Assembly (NCBI GenBank): GCA_000499405.2
Contig: HG738140.1
Location: forward strand, 11,373,560-11,437,559
DNA: 64,000 nucleotides
Direction: 5' to 3'
Source of the DNA: Onchocerca volvulus
Lineage: Eukaryota; Nematoda; Chromadorea; Rhabditida; Onchocercidae
Each line of letters opens with the position of its first letter. The first letter of the stretch is position 1. The notes beneath the pieces were generated by a model that was not told the DNA's origin, searched no databases, and worked only from the letters and a program-made list of their open reading frames with translations. The translations under genes were made by a program, and so were the position numbers. This document shows, piece by piece, positions 12,301 to 26,000 of the stretch.

Positions 12301-15300
12301 TTTAAAATAATTGACAGAAGATGGTTTTATATTCAGGTATAGTTTCCATTCCGATATGTATACTTTTCTTTTATGGTGCTTCTATAAACTATATAAGAGA
12401 GGGATATTCCGGATAAAATGTACCATTTCCGGAAGCATTCATGGAAAGGTACGAAAGAGCTGAGGTGTAGAGTATATGCATAAAGTACTTCAAGCATAAT
12501 CTATAACGCAGTAATGCGCATATTCATTCCTTATGCTCGTGGTTAAATCCCATTGGGCATTTCCTTTTCAGTACCGGAAAGAGAAGGAAGATTGAAAAGA
12601 ACAAATTAAGAGAAGGGATAATCGAGAATGAGAAGAAAGCAATGGGTTTTCAAAAAGCTGTAATATAATATAGCCTGAGAAATGTAGCTACCGTAGAAAG
12701 CTTGAAAATAAGGAAGTGTTACAATTAGTTGAAAACTCTGCTGTTGCTCTCACTCTCCACTTCTTCACATTATCCATCATAAGTTTGTCCATCACTTGCT
12801 GTTACAACATCCTTTCCATTCATATCTGATTGTTTAAATTCATACTGTTTGGTTTACTTTCCTGCTTCAAACTTTCGACATTGTTTTATTTTACTTCCAA
12901 GAAATGGTATCTTGCAGGAATGCAACTTATGTGTATACCACCGAATATCCGTCGTATTATCAGGTTTGTTATCGTGTTTGTTTTTGTCATTATCTTATGA
13001 TAAAATCGATACTTTTATCTTTCTGGTCTATCGTACTTTTTTTTCAATTATGGCTTTTATCTTTACCACGTGATATTATCCATTAAATGATTTTGTTATT
13101 AGTCCAAACACCATTTAATGATTTATGATATCTATAAATATGGAATAAAGTAAACAAACTCCATAAAGCATAATCCACTGAGCGAATTACAATGGCAGAT
13201 ATTCTCTTTATGGAAAATTTTATTTGCAGTCTAATTAGATTAATTTTATTTTTATTATATCCTATAAATTACGGTGAGATACAACACATTCATCCTTTGG
13301 TTATAGCAGATAAGAATTTGAAAATTTTTCAAAAAGAAATTCTATGGGGAAATTTGTCAAAAGTAGTTTTTAATTTTATTTCGTTCCATTTCTTTTCCCT
13401 CTATTTCACCCTTTAACATAACTTTAATATGATGAATAATCAAAATCCTAAAGAGTTATAAAAGATTTTTTTAGCTACTTCACTTTAGATTATTGTCATT
13501 ATTTTCCTTTTTTAAGTACCAACCGATACATTCACCAACACAGCAAACATATGTTATTCAGCAGCAAGATTCACCAGGATCTGTAGAGGAGGATGTTGGA
13601 ACTCAGTTGGGTAATACAACACGCGCTTCACCTGCTACTGTGAGTTTTATTAAGATGTTATATGAATTATTTTTTAAATGAAGTATGTTTGTATTGCTTA
13701 ATCTGAAGATTGACTTAAAAACTGCTTATGTATGATTAATATGACTTCAATACTATTTTGACCTTCGTCACTAGCATCTAACTCTGACCGAAATTAAAAA
13801 AAGTTCAGGAACATTTTTATAAATTCATATGTTCATTAGTGACTGACACATTTTTCTTTTCTTTTTTCTTTTTATTTTACTGTTTTTTTAACTTTATATC
13901 TTTCTTCTCTGACAAAAGTTTTATTTTATCGACTCATAATTTTGATTATCCAGCAATCTTGATCATTCAGTGATATTTTGGGAGATTTAAGGTTTCTTTG
14001 GAAGTGATTTAGCATTGTGAATGTTAATTTGAAATTAAAATTAGGTTAATGAAGTTTGCCTGTATGATCACTTATTCAGCTGATCGCCCTTCAAATGAGA
14101 AATTTGGTGAAATATATGGGTGTAGAAGAGGATGTACAATATTGTACTATCTGCCTCTATATTGGATTTTTAATTTCTAAACGAGGGATTTGTAGCTTAT
14201 GGAAAGTGAATAAACCTATGAGAAATCAGTATGGTAGTGGTGGTGATTAATGGGTAAATGAGAGAATGATTTAGTTGGGAAAGTAGCAATTACGTTAATG
14301 ACTCTGTAACATGCAATATTATGAAGATTTGGAGAAGTGAAGAAAGCTTGATGCAGTGAATGAAAGGATGATTAGAGGAGAATGATAGTAGAAGATAATC
14401 GTTAATTAGGGATGCGGGAAAAAAGGAATAAAGTTATAAGGATTGTTGAAATAAACTACCGTACTTTCAAATGAACTATTTAAATAATTAACTGACTTCC
14501 AAGACAGCCAATAGTTGAGCGGACAGAGGGCGTTTCTAGTGTGAGAGCAAAGCAACCGATGAAATTATTGGATAGAATCGAAGAGCAACTCACATTTGTA
14601 TATGGATGTAAATAAGAACAATAATTTTGGATCGAAAAAAAGACACATAAAGGATATATTTTCTTCTAATTCTCTTGAGTTCAACTCGGACTGATCCATA
14701 TCATCTATTGCCTGCTCTGGAAGCAAATCATTGGAGCAATAAAGGCAAATAAAAAGAGAAATCAAAAAAAGCTTATTCAAGAATTAGAGAATTCAAATTT
14801 TCAATGCATAAGAAGAATGAGAAATGAAATTCTATGCAATTGTTTTCATTTAAAAATTATCCTTTATCTCACTTCTAAAGTGACAAGTTTTATTGTTGAG
14901 ATAATATTGTTATCACTTATTTAATTGGAAATAAACTTATTTCTCTCTTCAGAAAGGTAGATAATATGTAATTTCCACTGATTATAGAAGTTGTGAAGAA
15001 TATTCAGATGTTTAATATTTAAATCTCGGAGAACTTTTCCATAATTCTTGCATTTGATACTAGTTTTTTTTTTTTTTTTTTGCAGATCCAGTGGTTAATT
15101 AATAATTATGAACCAGCTGATGGTACTTCTCTTCCGCGTTGTACACTTTACACTCATTACATCAAGTAAGACTTTTGCGTTTAATAATTTAGGATTCAAG
15201 TAGTATGTGTTAGAAATATTGCATCAAGCAGTTTATAATTGTCTAAGTTTACATTTTCTAACTACTGTTGCAACCAGATGGGTGATGTTAAAATTTTGAT

Positions 15301-18300
15301 GTCAATATCGAAAGGTTTTTAGAACAAAAAATCCTTTATGCATAAAATGCTGTTTTCTCCATATGGGATGAAGTGCCAGACTTATTTGAAGTTGGACAAG
15401 AATATAGTTAGGGCAGATTATTAATACATGGATTTTCTCCAATATTGTTCCGGAAAATAAAATATCTTTTATAGTAATGCAATAGTAATTTTTTTATAAT
15501 CAGTATCACGCAGTTTAGACAAATTTAAAACAGACAAGATCGATTCTCAGGATATGGACGGAATTCTTTTAAAAATTATCCCTTCATATGAATATTGCTT
15601 CACTAGAGTCAAATGATAAAATGTTAATTTTATGTCTTCTTATCAGTTATTGAATAATTTGGATTTCATGACGACGTATTGTAATCATTTCCCAACTGGA
15701 CGATAACGAGCAAATCTAAAATTATTGTTTTAGACATTGCAATGAAAATAAGCTGGAACCGGTAAATGCAGCTTCATTCGGCAAACTTATCCGGTCAGTA
15801 TTTCACGGCTTACGCACACGTCGACTTGGCACGCGTGGTAACTCCAAGTACCACTATTACGGGATTCGGATTAAACCTGATTCTCCGCTGAATCGAGGTA
15901 CTGGTGCTGCGATGGCGTTGGGTGAGGATTACAATCAAATCTCAGCACAGTCTCTAAATCAGTTAGCATCAAGAAGGTAGGTAAAAAAATTTTGTTGCTT
16001 AAATTTTCTTCATGAATTTATCGCGCAATGGAAGAAACAAAAAATTCTACAAAGTTTTGAAAATTCCGATTTTAAAGAATTTCAGGAATATAAGGATCAG
16101 TAGGAAGTTACTTGGCAGTTATAGGAAATCAGTTATTTGTAAAAAAAATTTTTTTTCCAAATCACCTGAAAGTTAGTAGGATTTTCAGACAAAAATATAT
16201 AGAAAAAGATAAAACGGAAAGTATAGAATAAATAAACTTGAATCAAATAAAAATTTCATTAAATTGCAATATTTTGAAAGCAGAAAGCATCAAAATTTCG
16301 TTTGGTTTTTAAAATTTTCATTGATTTTTTACATAATCTTTTAAAATCAATTGCCTCCTTCCATATCACATTTCTATTTCATTGTTAGCTCATCTCGTCG
16401 TTCAACTTTTGGGTCCAATTCATTAATTACTCGACGAACCAATTCTACCGCGATGGAAAGGGATACAACGCTCAATCAATCTAGAAATTCCAGATCGTAA
16501 GTCACATTTGGATGACTGATTTTATTATAATTATGAATGAAATATTTTTCTTATACTATTGGCTTGATTCCGGGAAGTTCTATTTTTATTTTTAGGAGTC
16601 CACCATCCACCTATGAACACAGTACGTCATCGAATCATGGCACTTTCAGTACATATCGAAATCAGAATTCTAATTCTTCGATAGGTGATAGCTGCACAGG
16701 TCTCTTCATATTTTTTGCTTTAGAACTACTCTCTCGGAAAAATGATGTATCAGGTGGAGAGAAGAACTCTTTAAAAAATATTTTTTTCTTTTTGAGGCTT
16801 TCTAATTTTTGTTCTTGAACTTTTAGCTTAATTAGTTAAGACTTTCTTGAAGTTGCATTCATTTTTAGTAAAAAGACTTAATAGAAATTTAGAAAAGTAT
16901 TTATACTATTTTTTTAGACATGGACAGAGCAGTTCTCGGAGACGGTGAAGTGCCACATATCGAAATACCCGATATGCAAAGCTTGGAAAGTTATTTGCAG
17001 CCGTTGGGGTTAACTTTACAACATGCAGTGCGTTTTATCGAAAGTTATACAACAAATTGCGCTGTAAGTTAAAAAATCGTCATAGTATCACTCGAAAATT
17101 TTGAAATTATTTATTCCAAGTTTCATGAATATCTCTCTTGATATTTGAGTAGATTCTAACATATAGGAAAGTTTTTTTTCTTGTTTTAAATAACAGTAAT
17201 TTTCAGTGAATTCATCACTAAAGAAAATAAAGTAAAGTTAAGATGGTGGATAAAAAACAGGTTGCTTAAATGATTTGTTATTCGACATAATTTTTACTAC
17301 TTTCCAGGAAGTTTTGGAATGTGTAAAACAATTGCATTTTGATATGGTAGAAGAATGTTGGATAACGTTTTGGCAACCAGAAAATGATCAGGAAGATATG
17401 GAAGATGAAGATTGCGCTAGTAATCTTAGCAATGAGTATGTTAAAATTTCTCAAAATGATACGTAATTCAGCATTCGGATTTTTTGAAATTTTCAAGTGA
17501 TCCATTAAAAATAGCATAAAATAAATAATAAATACTTCTTATTTTGTTCTTATTAATGTTCGATGCGTAAATTAATGTATTTTTTGAACTCATTCAGTAA
17601 AACATTGAAAGGCCTCAGTCAAATTCAACTATTTCGTCTGTGTACAGTGCCTCAAATGCAGGCATTTGTCCAAAATATGGATTTTTCATTTTATCAAGTG
17701 GTTGTGGAAGTTTTGATTCCTAATGTATTGAGCTTTAACATATCAGGTTAATTTTTATGACTTTCTAATGGTTTTTGACTTATTCTCAAGAACTTCGCTT
17801 TTTATTTTTATTTTAGTTTTTATGGATCTCCTTTTCTAAGGGAATAGAAAATGGAATAATTGTGAAACTTATGCGGTGCTTTTAATTTCAATGCAGATTC
17901 ATCGGAATGGGCAGTTAAAATATCTAGGGTATATTAAGGAGCGAAAAAAAATGGTTTTTTTGCGATTTTAAATACATTTTAATGACTTCTAATAAAATAA
18001 TTTTTAGGAGGATTAACTTTACAAATTCGTAATTTTGCGAAATCATTGGAAATGCAACTAAAGAAAGCAATGCAAGGAGCTCCAGATGTTATTCAGAAGA
18101 AAAAACTTGTCGCTGTACGTACATTGGCGCAAACATTAAGGCGATATACTTCCCTGAACCATCTAGCATCTGCTGCGCGTAGTGTCCTACAAAAACCGGA
18201 TCAGATCCATCAGATGCTTCAAGATTTCAATCGTGTTGATATTGCCAGTGTTCAGGATCAAGCTGGGTACTACTCATTTTCTGCACTCTTTTTCTATGTT

Positions 18301-20032
18301 CGATATTCGCTTTTATATCTAGCCTCAATTGATGCTGGTTTCAAAAAAAATCGCTGTTTTGAAGTTTACTAGAGATGATATCTGGGAAGCTGAAAAAAAT
18401 GTTATTAGATTACAGTATCATGCACTGTCGATGACATTAGATATAACCTGCAATAAAATAATTTTGAAGCCAAGTTAGTTCAGATATAGCATGTATGAGA
18501 TTTGAAATTTACCAATAATTTTATAAATTTTTAGATGGATTTGTGATTGTGATTCAGTACTAGTATCTAATCTCCAATCCGATTTTCGAGAAAATTTGCA
18601 GAAACAAAAAAGCTTAGAGCAGTGGGCTGAATGGATGGAAGCTGTCGTTGATCAGGTTAGTGATAATAAACTGGTGAAATTTCGTATCAAAGGTGAAATA
18701 TTAGTATATCAAGCATTTAGACTATTCCCAAATAATTTTTAATTGTTTATTATATCAGTAGTTTGAGTTTCAGGTGCTAGCAAAATACCATAACAAACCC
18801 TACGGTGTTTTGGCGGATGTTTCAAAGCAGTTTTTGAAGAATTGGTCTTTTTATAGGTAAGTCAATTGTCCGGTTGGACTCAAATAGTTTGTAAATAATA
18901 CATTGGCTTCCTGACTTATGTTGATTTTATTTATGTTGAAATGTATAAAGCGATAAAAATTTTATGCATTATAATGTTTGTAGCTCCATGATAATACGAG
19001 ATCTTACACTACGGTCTGCTCAGTCCTTTGGCTCTTTTCACCTCATTCGTTTACTTTTCGATGAATATTTGTTGTATTTGGTGGAATTACGACTTGCCAA
19101 AGCTTGTAACAAGCCAGTCATTTACGTAATGACACAGGTTTGAAATAGAAAAGATTTTCATCCTTTTTAATCGTTCATATTCTTGCTATATATTATGTTC
19201 TGTATTATATACTCTATAGTTATTCGTTTGAGTGCAAGTATTAAGGAAAAAAAAAATGAAAAAATCCCTTTTGGGACTTTCATTTGTATTGGGTAATGAA
19301 AATCGCACTTTCTCTTAATTGCGATTTTGCGATTTCAGTATTTTTTTTCTGTCAAAACATCAATTTTTTAATGGTCAGTAAGTGAAAAAATAAATGTCTT
19401 AGATAATTTTAAAGAACTTAGGAAATTTGAAGAGAATATGTTTAATCATTTCAGTGATTCTGTTTTTTTTTTTTTTTTTTTTTCAACTTATAATTCATTT
19501 CGATTTCTCGTCTATTTTAGGTAATGGAAAATATTACACTCAATGAAACGACGACTACTATTGTAGGAGTAGGAGAAGCTGGAATTCTTGCATCGCAATC
19601 GGTCGTAGCAGCAAATGATCTGCTTTCAACCAATAATAATTCACACTTTTTTAGTTCTTTGGAAGGTCAACCTGGTGTGAATATTGTTTATATGGATGAA
19701 AGATCCGGTCAGACTCAGACTATACATTACGTTGGTATCGGATCGACTACAGCACCGCATATGGATACTTTGGAACAAATTGTCCAAAGTAGTGGTAAGT
19801 TTTTTTGAATGCAAAATATTCTTAATAAAAAAAAAAAAAAAAAACCGAATTTTCCAGAAATAAATTAATTATCCTGAGATTGAAGGGAATCATTCGTTGA
19901 AAGGGAAATTTAATGGTGACAGTAATTATTTGTGTAAATTGATTGTTTCAAATAACTCTTCCAGAAATGACATTAGAAGATGTGAAGAATGATCTCGACG
20001 AAGGAGAAAGGAAAAATTTGAATCTCATATAA
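6312..20032 (+). CDS. daf-19: daf-19: RFX-family winged-helix transcription factor
   Basis: RFX factors bind X-box promoters; in nematodes DAF-19 switches on ciliary genes in sensory neurons. Exons: 6312-6702, 12918-12963, 13517-13639, 15086-15165, 15734-15976, 16389-16496, 16596-16699, 16918-17063, 17308-17435, 17598-17746, 18008-18266, 18535-18655, 18774-18856, 18984-19137, 19521-19794 and 19965-20032 (TAA). Every junction keeps phase, giving about 825 residues, close to the size of C. elegans DAF-19A. The first exon is a Ser/Thr-rich acidic tract with a His run. Next comes the RFX DNA-binding domain: [13 protein letters not shown], then [20 protein letters not shown] and SKYHYYGIR. Exons from 16918 to 19137 carry the extended dimerisation region ([15 protein letters not shown]). 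The C-terminal exon is Thr/Ser/Asn-rich. The exon starting at 6312 begins mid-codon, so the long isoform needs upstream coding sequence. Confidence 0.93.
8624..8665. repeat. imperfect hairpin in daf-19 intron
   Basis: AGTAAAGC (8633-8640) and GCTTTACT (8648-8655) form a perfect 8-bp stem around a 7-base loop. After one mismatch the stem continues with about six more pairs (GGC/GTC with one wobble, TTT/AAA), a bulged A, then CC/GG. The structure is similar on both strands. A regulatory RNA or a remnant of a small inverted-repeat element are both possible. Confidence 0.45.
8874..8893. repeat. 20-bp perfect palindrome
   Basis: TTACCAAAAATTTTTGGTAA is a perfect inverted repeat with no spacer. 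The outer GGTAAC-type half-sites look like RFX half-sites, but the spacing (10 bases between them) is far wider than a normal X-box. A smaller hairpin (CAAAGT, 4-base loop, ACTTTG) lies just upstream, at about 8852-8867. Confidence 0.5.
10900..11348 (+). promoter_or_regulatory. daf-19: probable internal promoter and 5' UTR of the short daf-19 isoform
   Basis: About 300 bases before the internal ATG are more GC-rich than the surrounding intron. They follow two long T tracts (around 10987-10999 and 11022-11037) and a CTCTCTCTCTG run. I see no TATA box or X-box that I would defend. The call rests only on position and composition. Confidence 0.3.
11349..11383 (+). CDS. daf-19: alternative first exon of daf-19 (short isoform start)
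   Basis: An ATG at 11349 opens an 11-codon exon encoding [11 protein letters not shown]. It ends AC|AG before a consensus donor (gtatct) at 11383/11384, in phase 2. The exon at 12918 needs exactly two bases from its partner, so the join gives Arg and then [15 protein letters not shown]. This reproduces the arrangement known from C. elegans, where the short ciliary isoform DAF-19C starts inside an intron and keeps the whole DNA-binding and dimerisation part. The preceding 250 bases are noticeably less AT-rich than the rest of the intron and probably hold its promoter. Confidence 0.6.
14565..14780 (-). other. weak antisense ORF inside a daf-19 intron
   Basis: A 71-codon minus-strand frame starts at a TTG, with a hydrophobic stretch ([13 protein letters not shown]) followed by an acidic tract ([16 protein letters not shown]). 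The hydrophobic part coincides with a pyrimidine tract and a TTCCAG acceptor at about 14722. It could therefore be either a signal peptide or simply a splice acceptor before a short acidic exon. No partner exon was found. Confidence 0.2.
15086..15976 (+). other. daf-19: RFX DNA-binding domain exons of daf-19
   Basis: Two exons (15086-15165 and 15734-15976) hold the winged-helix DNA-binding domain. The split Lys codon (AA|A) joins THYIK to [20 protein letters not shown]. The recognition segment [19 protein letters not shown] and the following KPDSPLN match the near-invariant core of animal RFX1-3 and DAF-19. I see no substitution of the core basic residues, so X-box binding should be conserved. 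Confidence 0.95.
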
Positions 20033-23000
20033 ATAATCAGTTTGTTGCTTAGTATCATATTTTTTGTACTTTCTTTTCACGAAATTTACTTGCTGTTTAC
20101 ATGCGTACTTACTATTGTTTCTATTGATATTTAGCATTTGAAAGATGGAAAGATAGAGCACGAAGTAAATGAGCTGGATATTTGAATGAAATTGTCATCT
20201 TTCGCCTTATTACAGCGTAGGATGAAGCTCTTCATCCTATCTTCAACTCTGGTTCAGAATTGATATAATTTTGAATTAACCATTAACAGTTCTACCTTTC
20301 ACAATATACTTTTTGAAAAAAGATCTGTAGATCATAGTGCTGCTCATTTGGCATGAATTAAAGGATTATTTTTAACTTGCGAAATGAAAGTTATTTTCTA
20401 GTGAGGTACTTTATAAAGGTATGAAGGTACAAAGAAAGACATATTATGAACCAGTTCGGCTACGAAGTTCTTTTACTCTTTAAATCATATTTTGTATTTT
20501 GCATGTTGATGTTTTTTTTTCTTTTAAATATTTAGTTTGTAAAATATTGCATATGAAGTGTTGGAATTGTAACGCTTTGTGTTTGTAATGATAAAATGAT
20601 TGCATATGTTAATTATATGAATTATTTTGCTGACATTATTTTGTTGAATGTATAGTAATGTTGGAGAATAACAGTATCGATCGTTTCGGAATAAGGAAGG
20701 AAAAGACTGGAATGCTGTATTCATTCAAAAACCGTAGATCCTACTGCATACCGAGTGCCAACTTTGCCTTGGCGGAGCCTATAAATTCAAAGATTTCTCT
20801 GAATTAGTTCGAAAATTAATAACTTTAAAAAACTATTAAAAAACTGGATACATTGTAGGAATTAAGTTTTCAAAAAAAAATAAATAAAACAAATCTGGCG
20901 AAGAGAAATGAAAGGTTATCCTAGAAGTGTCGTAAGATATTCATTTGCTTGCTGTTTTTTTTAGCGAACAGCTTAAATTTGCCATATCCTTCTTATACAA
21001 GATTAACAAGAAACAATGCACAAAACACAGCAAATATATTTTTCACTAGCATTATTCATCTCCAGCACAGAATCACTTACGGCTTTTGGCAGCTCTCCTT
21101 GCTTCTCGTATTTACTAAGTAGTGGTAAAATTACCACAAAGTATGAAAAATAGTGAAGAGTAGAAAGTCTACTTAAGATAATGTTGGGTTCTTTTACTTC
21201 CTGTCCCCAAGCCAAGCAAGGAATGCAAAATTCACTCGCGCAGTTGCCTGATTTTTCTTGCCAGCATCATTCACGATGATGCGTTAGAAAAGCCTTTATT
21301 ATAATATGAAAATGATTTTATCCTTCCCACCATGTAAACTAGATTCTTAAGTGTAAGCGATGATGATCTGAAGGCTCTTTTATTTTTTGGAACTCAAAAT
21401 CGGCAAAATATTAAGTTTCGTTCATTCGTTTGACTTCATCTCATTGTTTGATCTTCATTCCTTCAGAAGATTCTCTGAAGATCCCGAAGTGAAGTCAAAT
21501 GTATGGAAGGTTCTCGAAATAAAACTTCATTCTGGAGTTGTCGTTGAATTGAGCCGAACAGAAAAGTTATCGCATTGTTCTGTCCCCATCTCGTATCAGT
21601 GTTTTATTTACCTCTGCAAATGGTTAAATTTTTGAAATACAAAAACTTTCATACAAGCGAAGAAAGATGATGGATTGCTTCCTCTTTATGATCCAAAAAT
21701 TGAGTGAATATCGATACTCCTATTAAAATTGATTTAAATTAGTACTCGTTTTTTTGCGATATAAAAACAGATACTTAATTTCTTATTAAATCTAACCGAA
21801 AGCTGCATTAATTTTTATTTGCAAACTTCCCTTAATGGAACCTCTGGAAGCACCTAATATTCTATTAAATATTCGATGTAACCGTCTCATAGAGGAACTT
21901 TTTCTTTTGGAAAAGTCTCAAATTACAGCGCTTCACATTTTTCGTCTGAATCATTTTTAGTTTACTTCTCTGAATTCTGAATCAAAGTAAAAATTTCTGG
22001 ACTCTTAAACAAGAACGAAATTTCTCCTGGATGATTTGCATTGACCAGTAGTAGCAAGCAGGATGAAAAATCCACCATCAAGTGATAGCTCACGCAGTAT
22101 GCCATAAAATACAGGTATTAAGCTGTGCTTAGCAAAAGGAAGCATTGTATAAAATTAAGCCTAGAGGTGACGTAACGTCATATGAAAATTAGCGACTTTT
22201 ATGATTTGTCAAAAGTCCTACTCTTTGCTTAATGTATAAGCACATCCTTGCTATCAGAATCCTCAAACATCTTAGCTATCGATGAGGATCGATCACACTG
22301 TCTGAATCACTTCGAAGATTTGAAAACGACATGGATTCTCTTCCAGCGTTGCAAATCATTTCTGTTCCTGCGGCCGATCATCGCTTTGATTTTCGTCGTA
22401 CCAAGCATTGATGTAACTTTGCAACATCCTTTTGAACGCTCTAAAAAGTTGATTTTATCAATATTTATTTCTAACTTGTGTGTCTTTAGTTTCTATGGAT
22501 TTTAATTTTCATCCGAAATTTACCAATGAGTATTATGGTCAATGTTTCTAGAAATTTTTAAAAAATTATTTATATCGGAAAAAATCAAATAACGAGCCTT
22601 CCTGAATAAAATTGCTGCAATTTTAATATTCTGCAAAGAAATTGAACGAGAAATTGTAACTGAAGAATTCAGCAAAAAGAAGAACTGAAAAGTTTGGAAA
22701 AAATCAGGAAGAAAGTATTCTTTAGCTGTAAATTACTTCTTACACTTCCGTGAATAAAATGCAGAAAAGAAGAGGAATGTAGCAACAATATGATGATAAG
22801 TAGATGATAAATAGTTGTGATATGTGTTGAGAAAATTTGACATTTCAATCCTTGAAATGACGTAACTTTGTGCGCATTCATCCCATTAATGTTTTTCTGC
22901 CGAATTTACAAATAGTTGATTAAATGACATTAACGGTCCTTTCCAACTAAAATGTTGGGAAATGCGTCAACTTTTGATTCAATTCGCATGTCGAATAGTA

Positions 23001-26000
23001 AATATTAAATTTGGTTGAAAACTTTCAAACGTGGCATCGCTAAAGAAAATATTAATTTCTCCAAAAATTGGAGAATTTTAGTTCAAAACTAATATTTCTT
23101 AAAAGATTATTTCCTTGACATTTTCCTAATCCGTATGATTCATCTGCTTTAATTCCATTAATTAATAAAAATATTCAAATTATCAGAAAGCGCTCTTCTT
23201 TCATTTCTTTCCCTGTCCCCACCAATCTTCGATCCTTCTTTCCAAAAAAATTGTCTATTTTCATCCGATTTCATTCCTATTTCATTGAGTGAATGATAAC
23301 AATATTTACCATTTGTCTAAAACTTCTCAAGATTGGTTTCAATCATTCAGTCTTTTTCATTATAAGCAGAGAAGCGCAGTTAAGAAGTTAGTATGCGGCT
23401 AATGTATTCAAATTAATATAATTAACATTGAAAAAATTTGAGGAAAGATTATTGATCTCAACTTTGATTACAAATTTTAGTTTTATAAAAAATTGGAGAA
23501 CGAAAATTTGAATATAAAGGTAAACGATGAAATTTTATATGTTATTAAAATTACGCATGAAGAATATCAAATCAAAAAAAAAAAAAAAAAAAATGACAAA
23601 AATGAATGGTTCCAATTTTATGGCCATGAAAATCTGTTGGGTGATTTTTTGTCACGGCAGATTACAAAAGGAAATCATGAAATTGTATTATCACTTCTGC
23701 TTGTTCATGCAGATATGAAGAAGCTTTGATATGCATCAGTGTATTCTGCAAAGTTATCAGCTATGAATTCATGCATGAATCCAAGAAATGAGATTCTTGG
23801 AACTCAATGATTGCTAATTGCTAATTTTATGAATTGATGTATCAGTAATACACCATATATTGTGGTTTTAGTTTTGAACGATCCTTTGACGTTGATGACT
23901 TAAACATGATTTATTCTCCTGAAATACACTCCGTAAATGTTTTCTCTTAGAATTCTCGGGATTCTAGCTCAGAAAAACTTTCGAGCTATCTCAATGAAAT
24001 GCATGTTTTAAAACCTTTATTTTCTTCGAAATTTCAATTTCAGACATCCTATTCCTCATTTATATGTTGATATGCATATAAATATGTTGTATGCTTTCTC
24101 GAATTTCATCTGAAATTCTATTCCTCACTTACATGTCGATATGTGATGGATGCTTTCTCGAATTTCATCTAAACTCCTTTTGTGGCACCTTTGCTTCATG
24201 ATTTTTGATAGCTATTATAGTTCGTTTTTGTGCAAAGCAACTCAATGACAAGAGAACTAATAAGCAATTACCCAGCTGTGCGATTTTTCAGTATTTGAAT
24301 AACTTATCAATGAAATTTGTCAAAATTTTCCCGCTATGTTACAAGAAATAAAGCAAAACGGAAATTCAAAAATAAGAAATTGTTATGCAAGATGGTGATC
24401 TCAATCAGTAAAGAAGCGTTATCACATATAGGAATACCATTTCTCATTTCCTAGAAAATGTAAGCTTAAATATTTAATGAGTTCAGTGTTCCTGATTTCT
24501 CAAGAGAATTCAAATTGTAGTAAATTCAGAAATGATAGGATTTTTCGAAGAACTAAGCAATTTTTCACTTCGCTTCTTGAATTGGAAAAACTTGAAAAAC
24601 AGATAGAATTGTATGAGAATCATCTTCAAAGCAGAATATTGGCGTTATTAAATAAAAGTAATGTAGAAAAGTTGTTTTTAGAATCCGGCAATGCTTTTTT
24701 GTTGAAAAGTCATTCAGATTTTAATCATTAATCTCGAATCCTACTTTGATTGATAGTGAAAAAATTATTAACAGAGTGGTGATGAGCTTTTTTTAAAGAA
24801 AATTATCAAATTCGGTCAATGTATTGTGAACTGTCATTGTTTTCCTTTATCATAAATACATAATTTGCTACCGATATTTATGCTCATCCAGTAACAAATG
24901 AAAGATACAAATTAAAACTTTCACTCATTTATTCTAAACTTTTTCATGCATTTCCTCTAATGAGTAATCATTACGTCTAAACTTGAGCTATAATAACAAC
25001 AACTCGATAGTTGCAAACATTTTCACTTCTTCTTTTGCTTCATTAAAATAATTAACTCCACTGTTTTTTTCTTTCCTCATTAGGAAATAGGTAAAAAGTA
25101 AAAGAAAATTATATAATACAAACTTGCACAATTTGAAAATACCAACAATGATACTTTTTAATTAATAGCTTCCTATTTTTCCATCTTTAATTCTTTTTGT
25201 TCTTCTCCTTTCATCCGAAATTATTATAGCTATAAGGTGATTGACACAGCTGTCGAATAATCGTTTTTCTATGTCAAAAAGTTTAGTAAATGACTATTTT
25301 ATAGGATGGAATACTCACGGGATTGGTTAATTGTTTTTGTCTAAAAAACACTGGGAATGAATAGATTCCACTGTATCTTTTAGTTTAACTATCTATTTCA
25401 TTCTTCTTTTTTCAAATTAAATACGCGAGAAATGTTATCTTTCTCAAGTTTATTTTTAAAAAAAATCAATTGCCCCGAACTGACAATAATATCTTTTTTT
25501 CACATTTTTTTCTTAATGGAATAATGCTAACTAACTGGAAATAGTGTGTAAAAATTTCTACAAAAAAAGATTATCTAAATTTTAACATATAAGTTTTAAA
25601 TGAAATGAACTGAAGTTTTCGAGTAAATATTTCAAGTGAATCGATAATTTGCAATCGATTTCAGTGATATTTTGACGTTATAATCAATCTGCGAAATTAA
25701 ACTGGCAGTAATTGAGTTTTATAAAAAGTTCTAAAAAAAAAAAACCAAATTAACAAGAATTTCATTTGCTTTTACAGAAAGCTTTAAATTCAAAACTTAT
25801 TTATAATTATATTTTATTTCAAATTAGATGACGTTATTGTATACGATATCATTTTAAACGAAAATGACATAATGAAAAGGGAAAAAAATTGTGTCCAGAA
25901 TTATTAGAATCATTCATGAATCATACTAAAATTACTCATAGTATGTAAGTTGACGCATTTGCGATGCGACACGAACATATAAAGCTATTGCAGATCATGA

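Larger units (their letters stand above)
6703..12917. other. large daf-19 intron with internal starts and structured DNA
   Basis: A 6.2 kb intron. It contains the short-isoform first exon (11349-11383), a second weaker candidate start (8444-8550), a hairpin (8624-8665), a 20-bp palindrome (8874-8893), a 7-bp-stem hairpin GTCGTCTAGGAGACGAC (9848-9864), a 25-bp near-direct repeat (9138-9162 and 9168-9192) and a TA microsatellite near 10410-10431. The 8.2-9.0 kb part is less AT-rich than its surroundings. Nothing else is supportable. Confidence 0.5.

Noticed and set aside
23493..23729. 78-codon plus frame with a poly-Lys run
   Set aside because: Interrupted by an A17 tract, starts at TTG and has no acceptor-donor context. 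Such lengths occur by chance many times in this window.
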